A stretch of DNA of 64,000 bases from CAYRTV01 sp964505785 (GCA_964505785.1 CAZDJZ010000001.1:186001-250000); one strand, 5' to 3'. Shown: positions 52,225-60,742, counted from the first letter of the stretch. The notes: generated from the letters alone by a model not told the origin. Numbers and translations are program-made.

Positions 52225-52270
52225 ACCCGGCGCAGCCGGGTGCCGAGCATGTCTGACCCACGGTCGTGGG
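52225..52270. other. Two perfect GC-rich hairpins
   Basis: ACCCGGC-GCA-GCCGGGT at 52225-52241 and CCCACG-GT-CGTGGG at 52257-52270. Neither is followed by a T-run. They stand in a region more GC-rich than the neighbours. They may belong to a structured RNA or be the remains of a mobile repeat. Confidence 0.45.
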
Positions 52271-52415
52271 AGCTGCGCAGGCATCGAAAAACCCAAGCGA
52301 GGAATGGCATTAAAAATCTGAACGGGAGCGGAAGCCGGGCCCGATGCCGCGAAGCCGATGAGAGCGGCGCATAGGGGGTTGGTCATTTGAGAAAAGTTAT
52401 GATATATTGTCGCCG

Positions 52416-53396
52416 ATGAAAGAAAAAAAACATCCGGAATTATCTCTGGTTATTCCGGTTCTTAATGAAGAAAATAACCTGCCGATCTTATACCGGGAAA
52501 TTATTGACGCGTGCATGGATTTGGGCAAGTCATTTGAAGTCCTGTTTATAGACGACGGCAGCACCGATGGTTCGGAACAAGTCCTCAAAGATATTCACCA
52601 ATCAGACCCGCGGGTCCGCTTGATCCGGTTCCGAAGGAATTTCGGCCAGACCGCGGCCTTATCTGCGGGTTTCCATCATGCGAGGGGGGATATCATCATC
52701 ACAATGGACGCGGATCTGCAAAATGATCCCAAAGATATCAGCCTGCTTCTCGATAAAATGAAAGAAGGCTATGACATTGTCAGCGGATGGCGGATTAAAC
52801 GCAAGGATAAGTTTTTCAGCCGGCGGCTGCCGTCTATGTTAGCCAATTGGCTTATATCCGTCATCACCAGGGTGAAGCTGCATGACTATGGATGCACATT
52901 GAAGGCTTTCAAGAAGGACGTGGTTAAAAATATCAATCTGTACGGAGAGATGCACCGGTTTATTCCGGCGATCGCCAGTATGATGGGGGTGGATATTGCA
53001 GAAGTTAAGGTTCATCACCGTCCACGTAAATATGGTAAGTCGAAATACTCCATAATGCGTTTTGTCAAGGTTGTGTTGGACCTGCTGACGGTAAAATTTT
53101 TATTGAGCTATTCCACCCGGCCATTGCAGATTTTTGGTTTATTCGGCCTGGCCAGCGGTTTAATCGGAGGCGTATTGGCCCTCATTTTATCCTACCAGCG
53201 TCTTATTCTGCAGCAAGGCATTGCCAACCGGCCCCTTTTGCTGCTGGCAATATTGCTGCTTGTCATCGGATTTCAATTCATCACCCTGGGTCTTTTGGCG
53301 GAAATTATGGTCCGGGCATATCATGAATCCCTGCAGAAAAAAACATATTACATCAAAGAAATAGTTGAAGATAACTCCGGATCAGAAAACTTTTGA
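52416..53396 (+). CDS. Membrane-anchored family 2 glycosyltransferase (GtrB/ArnC-like)
   Basis: 326 residues from ATG 52416; an in-frame TTG at 52407 adds three residues. GT-A domain with SLVIPVLNEENNLPILY, LFIDDGSTDGS and MDADLQNDPKD (metal Asp), then QTAALSAGFHHARGD. Two C-terminal membrane helices at about 235-262 and 270-300. This is the GtrB/ArnC/DPM type that loads undecaprenyl phosphate with a sugar at the cytoplasmic face. It is followed six bases later by a GT4 enzyme. Together with 31140-32537 and 33436-34137, it points to lipid-linked glycan building. Confidence 0.9.
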   Translation: MKEKKHPELSLVIPVLNEENNLPILYREIIDACMDLGKSFEVLFIDDGSTDGSEQVLKDIHQSDPRVRLIRFRRNFGQTAALSAGFHHARGDIIITMDADLQNDPKDISLLLDKMKEGYDIVSGWRIKRKDKFFSRRLPSMLANWLISVITRVKLHDYGCTLKAFKKDVVKNINLYGEMHRFIPAIASMMGVDIAEVKVHHRPRKYGKSKYSIMRFVKVVLDLLTVKFLLSYSTRPLQIFGLFGLASGLIGGVLALILSYQRLILQQGIANRPLLLLAILLLVIGFQFITLGLLAEIMVRAYHESLQKKTYYIKEIVEDNSGSENF

Positions 53397-53402
53397 TCAG
53401 CC

Positions 53403-54560
53403 ATGAACATTCTTATGCTCGCCCCGGAGCCTTTTTTCCAGCCCCGCGGAACGCCCATCAGTGTTTATTTCCGGTTGAAAGCGCTTTCGGCTATGGGGCA
53501 CAAGGTCGATCTGATAACCTATCCCTTGGGCCAAGATGAAATTTTTCCAGGAGTTGAGATTTTCCGCATTCCCAGACTTCCCGGGCTCACACACATCAAG
53601 ATCGGGCCTTCATTCGTTAAGATTCCTTTGGATATGATGATGGCGGTAAGAACCCTGCACAAACTTTTTCAAAAGCAGTATGATTTGGTTTTTTCTCATG
53701 AAGAGGCCGCATTTTTTGGGATGCTGTTCGCCGGTTGGCGAAGAATTCCCCATATATATGACATGCATTCCAGTCTTCCTCAGCAGCTGGAAAACTTTGA
53801 ATTTACCCGGTCAGGTTTAATAAAGAAGGTATTTCACGGTCTTGAACGGTACGTTTTAAAGAATTCAGCTTCAGTGATTGTCATTTGCCCTGATTTGTAT
53901 AAGCAGGTCAAAGAGATGGGATTTTCTAAAAAAAGTTTTTTACTGGAAAATTTCTGTGACTTTGAATGCAGACCTTTATCCGTTAAAGAAAAGGTGGATT
54001 TGCGCCGCCGGTTTGCTTCTCCGGATCAAAAGCTGGTTTTATATGCCGGGAATTTTCAGTCATACCAAGGGGTTGACTTGTTTCTCATGGCCGCTGCCGG
54101 AGTTCAGGATTCCCGTGTGATTTTCATGCTTGTCGGCGGTTCTCCGGAGGAAGTCAAGGTGAAGAAAAAAATGGCTGCTGATTTGGGGATAGCAGGAAGA
54201 GTGCATTTCACTGGTCAGGTGCCGCCTTCCCGTGTTCCGCATTATATCGAGATTGCGGATGTCCTGGTTTCCCCGCGGATTGCAGGGACAAACACGCCTT
54301 TGAAAATATACTCTTTTTTAAAATCGGGCAAGCCGCTGTTAGCCACGGATTTATGGACACATACGCAAGTCCTGGATGAGAGTATAGCGGTCCTTGAAAA
54401 ACCGGATCCGGAAAATATGGGCAAAGCCATGGTTTTTGCCTGTTTTCACCCGGAAGCCAAACAGAAGGCGGAAAGAGCTGCAGCCATGGCCGCTAAACGG
54501 TATTCTTTTCCAGAATACAAAAAAATTCTCGATCAGGTTCTGCAAAACGCCGTTGAATAA
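53403..54560 (+). CDS. Family 4 glycosyltransferase
   Basis: 385 residues. GT-B fold: N-terminal domain starting MNILMLAPEPFFQPRGTPIS with a glycine-rich acceptor loop, C-terminal donor domain with LVLYAGNFQSYQGVDLFL and the E-x7-E-like region GTNTPLKIYSFLKSGKPLLATD. Transfers a sugar from a nucleotide donor to a lipid or glycan acceptor with retention. It starts six bases after the GT2 stop, so they are cotranscribed. Exact sugars are not predictable. Confidence 0.88.
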   Translation: MNILMLAPEPFFQPRGTPISVYFRLKALSAMGHKVDLITYPLGQDEIFPGVEIFRIPRLPGLTHIKIGPSFVKIPLDMMMAVRTLHKLFQKQYDLVFSHEEAAFFGMLFAGWRRIPHIYDMHSSLPQQLENFEFTRSGLIKKVFHGLERYVLKNSASVIVICPDLYKQVKEMGFSKKSFLLENFCDFECRPLSVKEKVDLRRRFASPDQKLVLYAGNFQSYQGVDLFLMAAAGVQDSRVIFMLVGGSPEEVKVKKKMAADLGIAGRVHFTGQVPPSRVPHYIEIADVLVSPRIAGTNTPLKIYSFLKSGKPLLATDLWTHTQVLDESIAVLEKPDPENMGKAMVFACFHPEAKQKAERAAAMAAKRYSFPEYKKILDQVLQNAVE

Positions 54561-54895
54561 CCTGGCCTGAATTATTCATAAAAATATTGCGATATTTTTG
54601 TAATTCCTTTTTTATCAACGTTTAACATGATTTTTATTGAAAGTTCAAATGGAAAGTTTTTCATTTTCATATTTTTGTTATAATCGCAGTTTTTCACCCC
54701 TTCAGGCGGGGTCCTGAGGAGTGAAGCGATGTGAGGAACGAAGCGACAAGGCGCAAGCCGGAAGATGCGGCTTGCTCTCGAAGGTCCCGGGATAAATAAA
54801 CACGGTATAAGTTGACAAATTCATAGAAATTAATGAAAATTAAAATAGCCTGAATAAATCAGGATAGTTAAAATTAGGCCGCCGAATAAATTCTT
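54561..54895. repeat. Spacer containing ~250 bp dispersed element, copy D
   Basis: The element covers about 54561-54810: ATTATTCATAAAAATATTGC-GATATTTTTG, the partner ATAATCGCAGTTTTT near 54680, CCCCTTCAGGCGGGG, a CCTGAGGAGTGAAGCGATG piece of the other repeat, and GCGCAAGCCGGAAGATGCGG near 54758. It matches copy A word for word in order. After it, 54811-54895 shows no gene. Confidence 0.6.
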
Positions 54896-55357
54896 ATGCC
54901 TGAAAAAAAAATACTTATCGTTGATTATGATAAAGAAAGCCTGGAACGTATGCGAGCCTTGTTCAGTGCCCAAAATATGGAGGTTGTTACGGCGAGTGAC
55001 GGGCAGGAAGCCTATAAGGTTTTTAAAAAAGAACAACCCGATCTAATAATCCTGGAAGCGATGCTGCCCAAACTTCACGGCTTTGATTTGACGCAAAAAA
55101 TATATAAGGAAACCCGGGGAAGTATTCCGGTAGTGATCGTAACAGCTTTATACAAAGGACCTCAATACAGGAATGAGGCGTTGCGGACATTTGGGGCTTC
55201 AGGTTATTTCGAAAAGCCTTTCAGCGATGACAAGCTTCTCAATACGGTCGTTAATCTCTTGCACGACGAGGTCGAAATTGAAGAGGAACTTCCCAGCCCC
55301 CAAGATGTAACGGCCATGCTTAAAGATATAGAAAAGCGACTGCGGAAAGAGTCGTAA
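54896..55357 (+). CDS. Divergent response-regulator receiver protein (Glu at the phosphorylation site)
   Basis: 153 residues. Receiver domain at about 4-122: ILIVDYDKES, LIILEAMLPKLHGFDL, VVIVTALYK and YFEKPFS. The Thr83 and Lys107 switch residues are kept, but the acceptor Asp is Glu54 (LEAMLP in place of LDxMLP) and the acidic pair is Asp10-Tyr11. A Glu there usually mimics permanent phosphorylation, so the protein is probably not controlled by a kinase in the usual way. A C-terminal acidic tail (about 123-153, EIEEELPSPQDVTAMLKDIEKRL) could bind a partner. No kinase gene is near; accD follows 131 bases later. Confidence 0.85.
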   Translation: MPEKKILIVDYDKESLERMRALFSAQNMEVVTASDGQEAYKVFKKEQPDLIILEAMLPKLHGFDLTQKIYKETRGSIPVVIVTALYKGPQYRNEALRTFGASGYFEKPFSDDKLLNTVVNLLHDEVEIEEELPSPQDVTAMLKDIEKRLRKES

Positions 55358-55453
55358 AGAACACCCATGTCCGGTTCACGTTTTCCGGAAAATCCAGGCC
55401 GGTTGCCAAATAATCCGGAATTCGATAAGATGTTGCGAAAAAGTAAATCTAAG

Positions 55454-55474
55454 CCCGGGGCATGCGGGTTTTTT
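55454..55474 (+). terminator. Weak hairpin with T-run before accD
   Basis: CCCG (55454-55457) pairs with CGGG (55465-55468) over a seven-base loop, followed by six T. Short stem, so it may only attenuate. It would separate the receiver gene from accD, whose ribosome site AGGA starts soon after. Confidence 0.3.
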
Positions 55475-55488
55475 GACAGGAAAAAAAT

Positions 55489-56277
55489 ATGGCGAATTTA
55501 TGGACTCGATGCAATAACTGCCGGCGTATTCTCTACAAGCAGGATATTTTGGATAATTTATTTGTCTGCCCGGCATGCAATTTTCATTTTCGGCTGTCGG
55601 CGGAAAAAAGGCTCCAGCTCCTTTATGACAACGGAAAATATCAATTATATGACGAAAATATTTTTCCTTTAGATCCGCTTGGTTTTGTGGATAGCAAAAA
55701 ATATGCCGACCGGTTGAAAATATATGCTGAAAAAACATCTCATGCCGATGCGGTACTGAATGCTTTCGGGAAAATGGGAGGCCTTGACGTCCTCATTTCC
55801 GCTATGAATTTTGCTTTCATGGGGGGGAGCATGGGTTCGGTTGTCGGTGAAAAGATAACCCGGGCTTTTGAAAGAGCGGAAAGAGAAAAACGGCCGGTAA
55901 TCGTTGTCTCCTGTTCCGGGGGAGCCCGAATGCAGGAGGGCGTGCTCTCTTTGATGCAGCTTATGAAAACCAGTGCAGCCATTGCGCGTTTGGAGAAAGC
56001 GGGAATTCCCTTTATTTCCGTCATTACGGATCCCACAACCGGCGGGACGACGGCCAGTTTTGCAATGCTGGGAGATATCAATATTGCTGAACCCAACGCG
56101 CTGATAGGATTCGCCGGTCCCAGAGTGATAGAACAGACTATCCGGGAAAAACTGCCCAAGGGTTTTCAGAAATCAGAGTTTTTGCTGGAACATGGTATGC
56201 TGGACGATGTCGTAGAGCGAAAGCATCTTCGTTCATATCTGATCCGGGCGGTGAGATTATTTCTCAATCACGCCTGA
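55489..56277 (+). CDS. accD: Acetyl-CoA carboxylase carboxyltransferase beta subunit
   Basis: 262 residues. N-terminal zinc ribbon with Cys8, Cys11, Cys27 and Cys30 (CNNC ... CPAC), then the crotonase-like carboxyltransferase core with SCSGGARMQEGVLSL, TDPTTGGTTASFAMLGDI and ALIGFAGPRVIEQT. Pairs with AccA to make malonyl-CoA for fatty acid synthesis; accA is not in the window. Length is a little shorter than E. coli (304). folC follows 12 bases later, as in many bacteria (accD-folC). AGGA precedes the ATG. Confidence 0.95.
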   Translation: MANLWTRCNNCRRILYKQDILDNLFVCPACNFHFRLSAEKRLQLLYDNGKYQLYDENIFPLDPLGFVDSKKYADRLKIYAEKTSHADAVLNAFGKMGGLDVLISAMNFAFMGGSMGSVVGEKITRAFERAEREKRPVIVVSCSGGARMQEGVLSLMQLMKTSAAIARLEKAGIPFISVITDPTTGGTTASFAMLGDINIAEPNALIGFAGPRVIEQTIREKLPKGFQKSEFLLEHGMLDDVVERKHLRSYLIRAVRLFLNHA

Positions 56278-56289
56278 CAGACCTGCCGC

Positions 56290-57603
56290 ATGAACTACCG
56301 GGAAGCCCTGCGTTATTTGGAGCAAATCCAGAGTCTGGGAATGAAATTCGGCTTGGATAATGTCAGGGCCGTTTTACATGAATATAATGATCCGCAGGAC
56401 AACCTTCGTTTTATCCAGGTAGCCGGCTCTAACGGCAAGGGGTCGGTTTCCGCCATGCTGAGCCGGATTTTAAGCCTCAATGGATGGCGCTGCGGCCTGT
56501 TTACGTCTCCTCATTTAATGCGGATGGAAGAGCGAATCCGGATAGATGGAGAACCCATTTCTCCGAATGATTTCTGCTCCATATTGACTGAAATCAAAAC
56601 TACAGTCGATGCGTTGATTGAAAAAGGAATCCTTATTCATCCCCCGACATATTTTGAAATCATGACGCTGGCGGCATTACTGTATTTCAACCGCTGCAGA
56701 GTCGATGCGGCGGTTTTGGAAGTTGGAATGGGAGGACGATTTGATGCCACGACCGTAGTCAATCCTGATGTTGCCGTTATTACAACCATATCCCTGGAGC
56801 ACGAACAATATCTAGGGAAGACTTCTGCCCAAATAGCCGGAGAAAAGGCAGGGATCATAAAAGAAGACACCCCGGTTATCTCCGGCGTAATGGACCCGGA
56901 TGCCCGGGAAATTATCCGGAGCCGTGCCGAAGCCGCCGGGGCCCCTTTTCTTGAAGTTTTTTCAAATGAATCCTGTTTTAAGCCGGTCGAAGGGAAAAAT
57001 CACACTTATGCCCTGCAATGGGATGGGCGGATTTTTCAGTTTATGCCCTCTCTGCCCGGGCGGCATCAGGGCCGGAATGCCGCGGTTGCAGTGGCAGCGG
57101 CAATTGAACTGGCTCACCGCCACAGGCCTTTGAGCAGGGAGCTCATCATAAGGGGCTTGGAAACCACTTTTTGGGAGGGCCGGCTTGAAATTATTCAGAA
57201 CCAGCCGCTTGTGATTTTAGATGGAGCCCATAATGAAGAAGGCGCTCTGGCGCTCAGGGATTATATAAGGGAAAATTTTGAAGGACACGTTTTTTTGGTA
57301 TTTGCCGTTATGAATGATAAAAACATTAGGCGGTTGGGCGAGATTCTTTTTCCTTTGGCTGAAAAAGTGTATTTAACCCGTTTTAATTACCACCGGGCGG
57401 CTGATCCGGAACTTGTCCTTAAAACTGTTCCGCAGTTTTCCGACAGGGTGGAATTTGAGCCGCATCCCGGGAAAGCCTTAGACGCAGCATTGGATGCAGC
57501 CGGAGAAAAAGACGCAATTGTGGCGGCGGGGTCCCTGCATTTGATCGGCATCATAAAAAATATTTTTCGAAGGCGTCAGGCTGCAGGTAAAGCATGGAAA
57601 TAG
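56290..57603 (+). CDS. folC: Bifunctional folylpolyglutamate synthase/dihydrofolate synthase
   Basis: 437 residues. Mur ligase fold: ATP loop VAGSNGKGSVSAML (about 47-60), SPHLMRMEERIRI, the metal/phosphate-binding EVGMGGRFDATTVV, ITTISLEHEQYLG with the carbamate-Lys region GEKAGIIK, and the C-terminal domain with LILDGAHNEEGALALR. It adds glutamate to dihydropteroate and to folates. Position after accD is standard. About 80 bases then separate it from the atp operon. Confidence 0.94.
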   Translation: MNYREALRYLEQIQSLGMKFGLDNVRAVLHEYNDPQDNLRFIQVAGSNGKGSVSAMLSRILSLNGWRCGLFTSPHLMRMEERIRIDGEPISPNDFCSILTEIKTTVDALIEKGILIHPPTYFEIMTLAALLYFNRCRVDAAVLEVGMGGRFDATTVVNPDVAVITTISLEHEQYLGKTSAQIAGEKAGIIKEDTPVISGVMDPDAREIIRSRAEAAGAPFLEVFSNESCFKPVEGKNHTYALQWDGRIFQFMPSLPGRHQGRNAAVAVAAAIELAHRHRPLSRELIIRGLETTFWEGRLEIIQNQPLVILDGAHNEEGALALRDYIRENFEGHVFLVFAVMNDKNIRRLGEILFPLAEKVYLTRFNYHRAADPELVLKTVPQFSDRVEFEPHPGKALDAALDAAGEKDAIVAAGSLHLIGIIKNIFRRRQAAGKAWK

Positions 57604-57623
57604 CGCTGCCGGCTATCATATTC

Positions 57624-57651
57624 TTGCTTTTTTATACTAAACATGTTAAAT
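57624..57651 (+). promoter_or_regulatory. Possible promoter of the atp operon
   Basis: TTGCTT (57624-57629), 16 bases, TTAAAT (57646-57651) in an AT-rich 79 bp spacer before atpF'. The boxes match the sigma-70 consensus at four of six each, so this is a weak call supported mainly by position. Confidence 0.3.
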
Positions 57652-57682
57652 TTTTTATTTAATTTTTTCTGGAAATTCGATC

Positions 57683-58102
57683 ATGCTATCAGTTGATTTA
57701 GGACTTATTGTTATCTTCGCCATCGTCTGGATTCTGCTTATTGTTCTGAACCGGATCTATTATGACCCGGTCAGAAAGTTGATCAGGCAGCGCGAGGATC
57801 GAATTATGAAAGACAAGGGAAAGGGAGAAAAAGCTCAGAGCCGGTATGTTCAAATCATTGAGAAGATTGATGAAGAGATCAAATCCGCTCGAAACTCCTC
57901 TATAGCCACTCAGGAAAGCTTTGAGCAGGAAGCCCTGAAAGAAAAAGAAAGAATATTGTCTGAGATTTCACAGGAATGCCGTTCTCAAATACAGGAAGCA
58001 AAAAATGAACTTGACCGCGAGGTCAAAACCCTGCAAAAAAAACTGGAAAAGGACAGTGGGGCATTTGCGGATCAAATAGAAAAAAAATTGTTGTCAAAAT
58101 GA
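57683..58102 (+). CDS. ATP synthase F0 subunit b'
   Basis: 139 residues. One N-terminal membrane helix (about 6-24, LIVIFAIVWILLIVLNRIY) followed by YDPVRKLIRQRE and a long coiled coil, the b-subunit stator pattern. It is shorter and lacks the signal-like N-terminus of the second b gene, so it is named b'. Separate b and b' genes form a heterodimeric stalk in cyanobacteria, alphaproteobacteria, delta-proteobacteria and some Acidobacteria. Its stop overlaps the start of the following b gene by four bases. Confidence 0.85.
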   Translation: MLSVDLGLIVIFAIVWILLIVLNRIYYDPVRKLIRQREDRIMKDKGKGEKAQSRYVQIIEKIDEEIKSARNSSIATQESFEQEALKEKERILSEISQECRSQIQEAKNELDREVKTLQKKLEKDSGAFADQIEKKLLSK

Positions 58103-58677
58103 ATCAAAAAAAAGCATTTGCCGTTATTCTCTGCTTGATTCCATTGTGGCTGTTTATGGCTGAAGAAGAGCATCACGCCGGCGGTTCATCTGAATTGCTG
58201 GGTAAAACCGTGAATTTCCTCATCCTTTTTGGAGGGTTGGGTTTCCTGCTCTACCGTCCGGTAAAGAATTATTTTGAAGACCGGGGCCGGAATGTTGCCT
58301 CTTCCATAAAAGAAGCGGAAGAGCTTCGGGAAGAGTCTCTGAAGCAGCTTGAGGACGCTCAGGCCCGAATGGAGCGTATGGCCGAAGAAGTAAAAAAAAT
58401 GAGACGGGAAGCTGAGAATGAAGGCAGAAAAATGAAGGAAACCATTCTGTCCCAAGCTAAATCGGAAGCAGATAAGCTGAAAAATTATACTCAAAATGAA
58501 ATCGCAATGCTTTCCCAGACTGGAATAGGAGAAATCCGTGCTTATGTGGCGGAATTAGCTGTAAAAAAGGCAGAGGAACGGCTTCGGAAAAAAATAGGGG
58601 ACTCTGAGCACCGAAGCCTCATCGATGAGTCTATTGAAAGGTTGAGTCAATTTTATGAGAAGCCAAGTTCTCATTAA
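58099..58677 (+). CDS. atpF: ATP synthase F0 subunit b
   Basis: 192 residues. A hydrophobic leader at about 5-20 (FAVILCLIPLWLFM), a second membrane helix at about 37-54 (TVNFLILFGGLGFLLYRP), then the coiled-coil stalk with PVKNYFEDRGRNVASSIKEAEELREE. The leader followed by a His/Glu patch (EEEHHAGG) resembles cleavable leaders of plastid/cyanobacterial b. Links F1 to F0 as the peripheral stator with b' and delta. Overlaps atpH by 23 bases. Confidence 0.87.
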   Translation: MNQKKAFAVILCLIPLWLFMAEEEHHAGGSSELLGKTVNFLILFGGLGFLLYRPVKNYFEDRGRNVASSIKEAEELREESLKQLEDAQARMERMAEEVKKMRREAENEGRKMKETILSQAKSEADKLKNYTQNEIAMLSQTGIGEIRAYVAELAVKKAEERLRKKIGDSEHRSLIDESIERLSQFYEKPSSH

Positions 58678-59197
58678 TCGCTATGCGCAAGGCTTCCTGC
58701 GCACTATGTCAAGTGAGAAAGAATTCTCCCGTTTGTATAAACAGCTGCAGGAGTTTGAACAATTCGTCACAGCTCAGGAAAAATACGAACACGTTTTTTT
58801 GCGTCCTTTCATTCCCACCTCCCGGAAAATCAAGCTGATAGAAGAAATCATGAAAAAATCCCGATTTGATGCCAAGGTTGCCAGGTTTATAAGACTTTTG
58901 GTGGAAAAGGAACGGTTGTATATTCTCCCCGGCCTTGTGGAAAAAATCCCGGATATATGGAATGAAAGCCGGGGGGTGGTGTCGTTTGAAGTGACATCGG
59001 CCATTCCCCTTTCCGAAAAACAGAAGCAGGCACTGCAAGGAAAATTGGAGAAAATGGAATCAGCTCCAGTGTCCTTGAAATACAAGATTGATTCCGGTTT
59101 AATCGGAGGGATTTACCTGAATAGAAATAATATGATCTATGATTTATCAATTCGCGGCAGCTTAACCCGGATGAAAGAGAAAATCAGCGAGGGATAA
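58655..59197 (+). CDS. atpH: ATP synthase F1 subunit delta
   Basis: 180 residues. N-terminal helical domain with INRYAQGFLRTM and LREIL-type helices, C-terminal domain with VTSAIPLSEKQKQALQGKL and the end GGIYLNRNNMIYDLSIRGSLTRM, the standard OSCP/delta signature. Sits on top of F1 and joins alpha to the b/b' stalk. Overlaps atpF by 23 bases and precedes atpA by five. Confidence 0.93.
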   Translation: MRSQVLINRYAQGFLRTMSSEKEFSRLYKQLQEFEQFVTAQEKYEHVFLRPFIPTSRKIKLIEEIMKKSRFDAKVARFIRLLVEKERLYILPGLVEKIPDIWNESRGVVSFEVTSAIPLSEKQKQALQGKLEKMESAPVSLKYKIDSGLIGGIYLNRNNMIYDLSIRGSLTRMKEKISEG

Positions 59198-59202
59198 AGA
59201 AT

Positions 59203-60738
59203 ATGGAAATTAAAGCAGATGAAATAAGCAAGATTATCCAACGACAGATTGAAGGATATGAAAAAGAAATCGATGTCAGAGAAGTCGGAACCGTGATATC
59301 GGTCGGTGATGATATAGCGCGGGTTTATGGCTTAGAGCATGTTATGGCGAATGAACTGCTGGAATTTCCCCGTGATATTTACGGCCTGGCAATGAACCTG
59401 GAGGAGGATAGTGTTGGGGTTGTTCTTTTAAGCGAAAGCCATCTCATCAAGGAAGGCGACAGAGTCAAGCGGACCCACCGCATAATGCAGGTTCCTTCCG
59501 GGGACGCTATGATTGGAAGAGTTGTCAATCCTCTGGGAGAACCCTTGGATGACAAAGGACCCATAAAAACTGAGGACTTTATGGTGGTGGAACGGCTGGC
59601 TCCGGGTGTTGTAGACCGCATGCCGGTGAAAGAGCCGCTGCAAACGGGTTTAAAGGCGATCGACAGCATGATTCCGATCGGCCGCGGTCAGCGGGAATTG
59701 ATCATCGGTGACCGCCAAACAGGGAAAACCGCGATAGCGGTTGATACCATCATCAATCAAAAGAATAAAGATGTTATCTGTATTTATGTCGCAATCGGGC
59801 AGAAAAATTCTACCGTGGCCCAAATTATCAAAGTTTTAGAGGATAGCGGTGCGATGGATTACTCCGTGGTTGTCGCTTCTTCTGCCAGCGATCCGTCTCC
59901 CCTCCAATTTCTGGCACCTTACAGCGGATGCGCCATTGGGGAATATTTCATGGATAAGGGCAAGCATGCTTTGGTGGTTTATGATGACTTGTCCAAGCAT
60001 GCTGCGGCTTACCGTGAAATATCCTTGCTTTTACGCCGGCCTCCGGGACGTGAGGCTTACCCCGGGGACGTATTTTACCTTCATTCGCGCCTTCTGGAAC
60101 GGGCGGCCAAATATTCCGAGGAAAAGGGCGGAGGATCTTTGACTGCGCTGCCGATTATTGAAACACAGGCAGGAGATGTATCCGGGTATATTCCCACGAA
60201 TGTGATTTCCATCACCGACGGACAAATTTATCTGGAGCCGGAATTATTCAATGCCGGAGTTCGTCCGGCCATTAATGTCGGCATTTCCGTATCCCGGGTC
60301 GGCGGCAATGTCCAGATTAAGGCAATGAAACAAGTGGCCGGGAAGCTTCGCTTGGACTTGGCCCAGTACCGTGAACTGTTGACTTTCGCCCAGTTCGGAA
60401 CTGAGTTGGATAAGGCCAGCCAGGCCCAGCTGGACCGGGGGGAACGGCTGACTGAAATATTAAAACAGGACCAGTATCAACCTTTACCGGTCGAGCTTCA
60501 AATCGCAGTCATTTATGCCGGCAACCGCGGTTTTCTGGATGATATCCTGGTGAACCGGATGAGTGATTATGAAGAGCAACTTTATGCATATTTGAAAAAG
60601 GAACATAAAGACCTTCTGAAACAAATTGTGGAAAAAAAGGAAATATCGGCAAGCCTGGATGAAGCTATGAATAAGGCATTGACCGAGTTCAATAAGGTTT
60701 TCCAGGAAGAGACCGGCGAAAGCGGGAGCGAAGGATAA
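59203..60738 (+). CDS. atpA: ATP synthase F1 subunit alpha
   Basis: 511 residues, normal length. Walker A GDRQTGKT at 169-176, exactly the E. coli position, the arginine-finger region ISVSRVGGNVQIKAMKQV, and ALPIIETQAGDVSGYIPTNVISITDGQIYLE. It forms the non-catalytic nucleotide sites of F1. Five bases separate it from atpH and four from atpG. Confidence 0.97.
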   Translation: MEIKADEISKIIQRQIEGYEKEIDVREVGTVISVGDDIARVYGLEHVMANELLEFPRDIYGLAMNLEEDSVGVVLLSESHLIKEGDRVKRTHRIMQVPSGDAMIGRVVNPLGEPLDDKGPIKTEDFMVVERLAPGVVDRMPVKEPLQTGLKAIDSMIPIGRGQRELIIGDRQTGKTAIAVDTIINQKNKDVICIYVAIGQKNSTVAQIIKVLEDSGAMDYSVVVASSASDPSPLQFLAPYSGCAIGEYFMDKGKHALVVYDDLSKHAAAYREISLLLRRPPGREAYPGDVFYLHSRLLERAAKYSEEKGGGSLTALPIIETQAGDVSGYIPTNVISITDGQIYLEPELFNAGVRPAINVGISVSRVGGNVQIKAMKQVAGKLRLDLAQYRELLTFAQFGTELDKASQAQLDRGERLTEILKQDQYQPLPVELQIAVIYAGNRGFLDDILVNRMSDYEEQLYAYLKKEHKDLLKQIVEKKEISASLDEAMNKALTEFNKVFQEETGESGSEG

Positions 60739-60742
60739 AGTT

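Larger units (their letters stand above)
51724..52415. repeat. Non-coding divergent spacer holding repeats and hairpins
   Basis: 692 bases. Second copy of the ~190 bp element at about 51860-52035, then GC-rich DNA with two perfect hairpins at 52225-52270. Frames of 243, 120 and 105 codons exist on both strands but are low-complexity, Arg/Ser/Pro-rich and run through the repeat, so they are rejected. Promoters for the methyltransferase and the glycosyltransferase pair must lie here. Confidence 0.65.

Noticed and set aside
51643..52374. 243-codon plus-strand frame, also 120- and 105-codon minus frames
   Set aside because: They overlap the real methyltransferase gene or the dispersed element, are low-complexity and have no family likeness.
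55367..55672. 101-codon frame between the receiver gene and accD
   Set aside because: More than half overlaps accD in another frame and the first part is Pro/Asn-rich with no motif.
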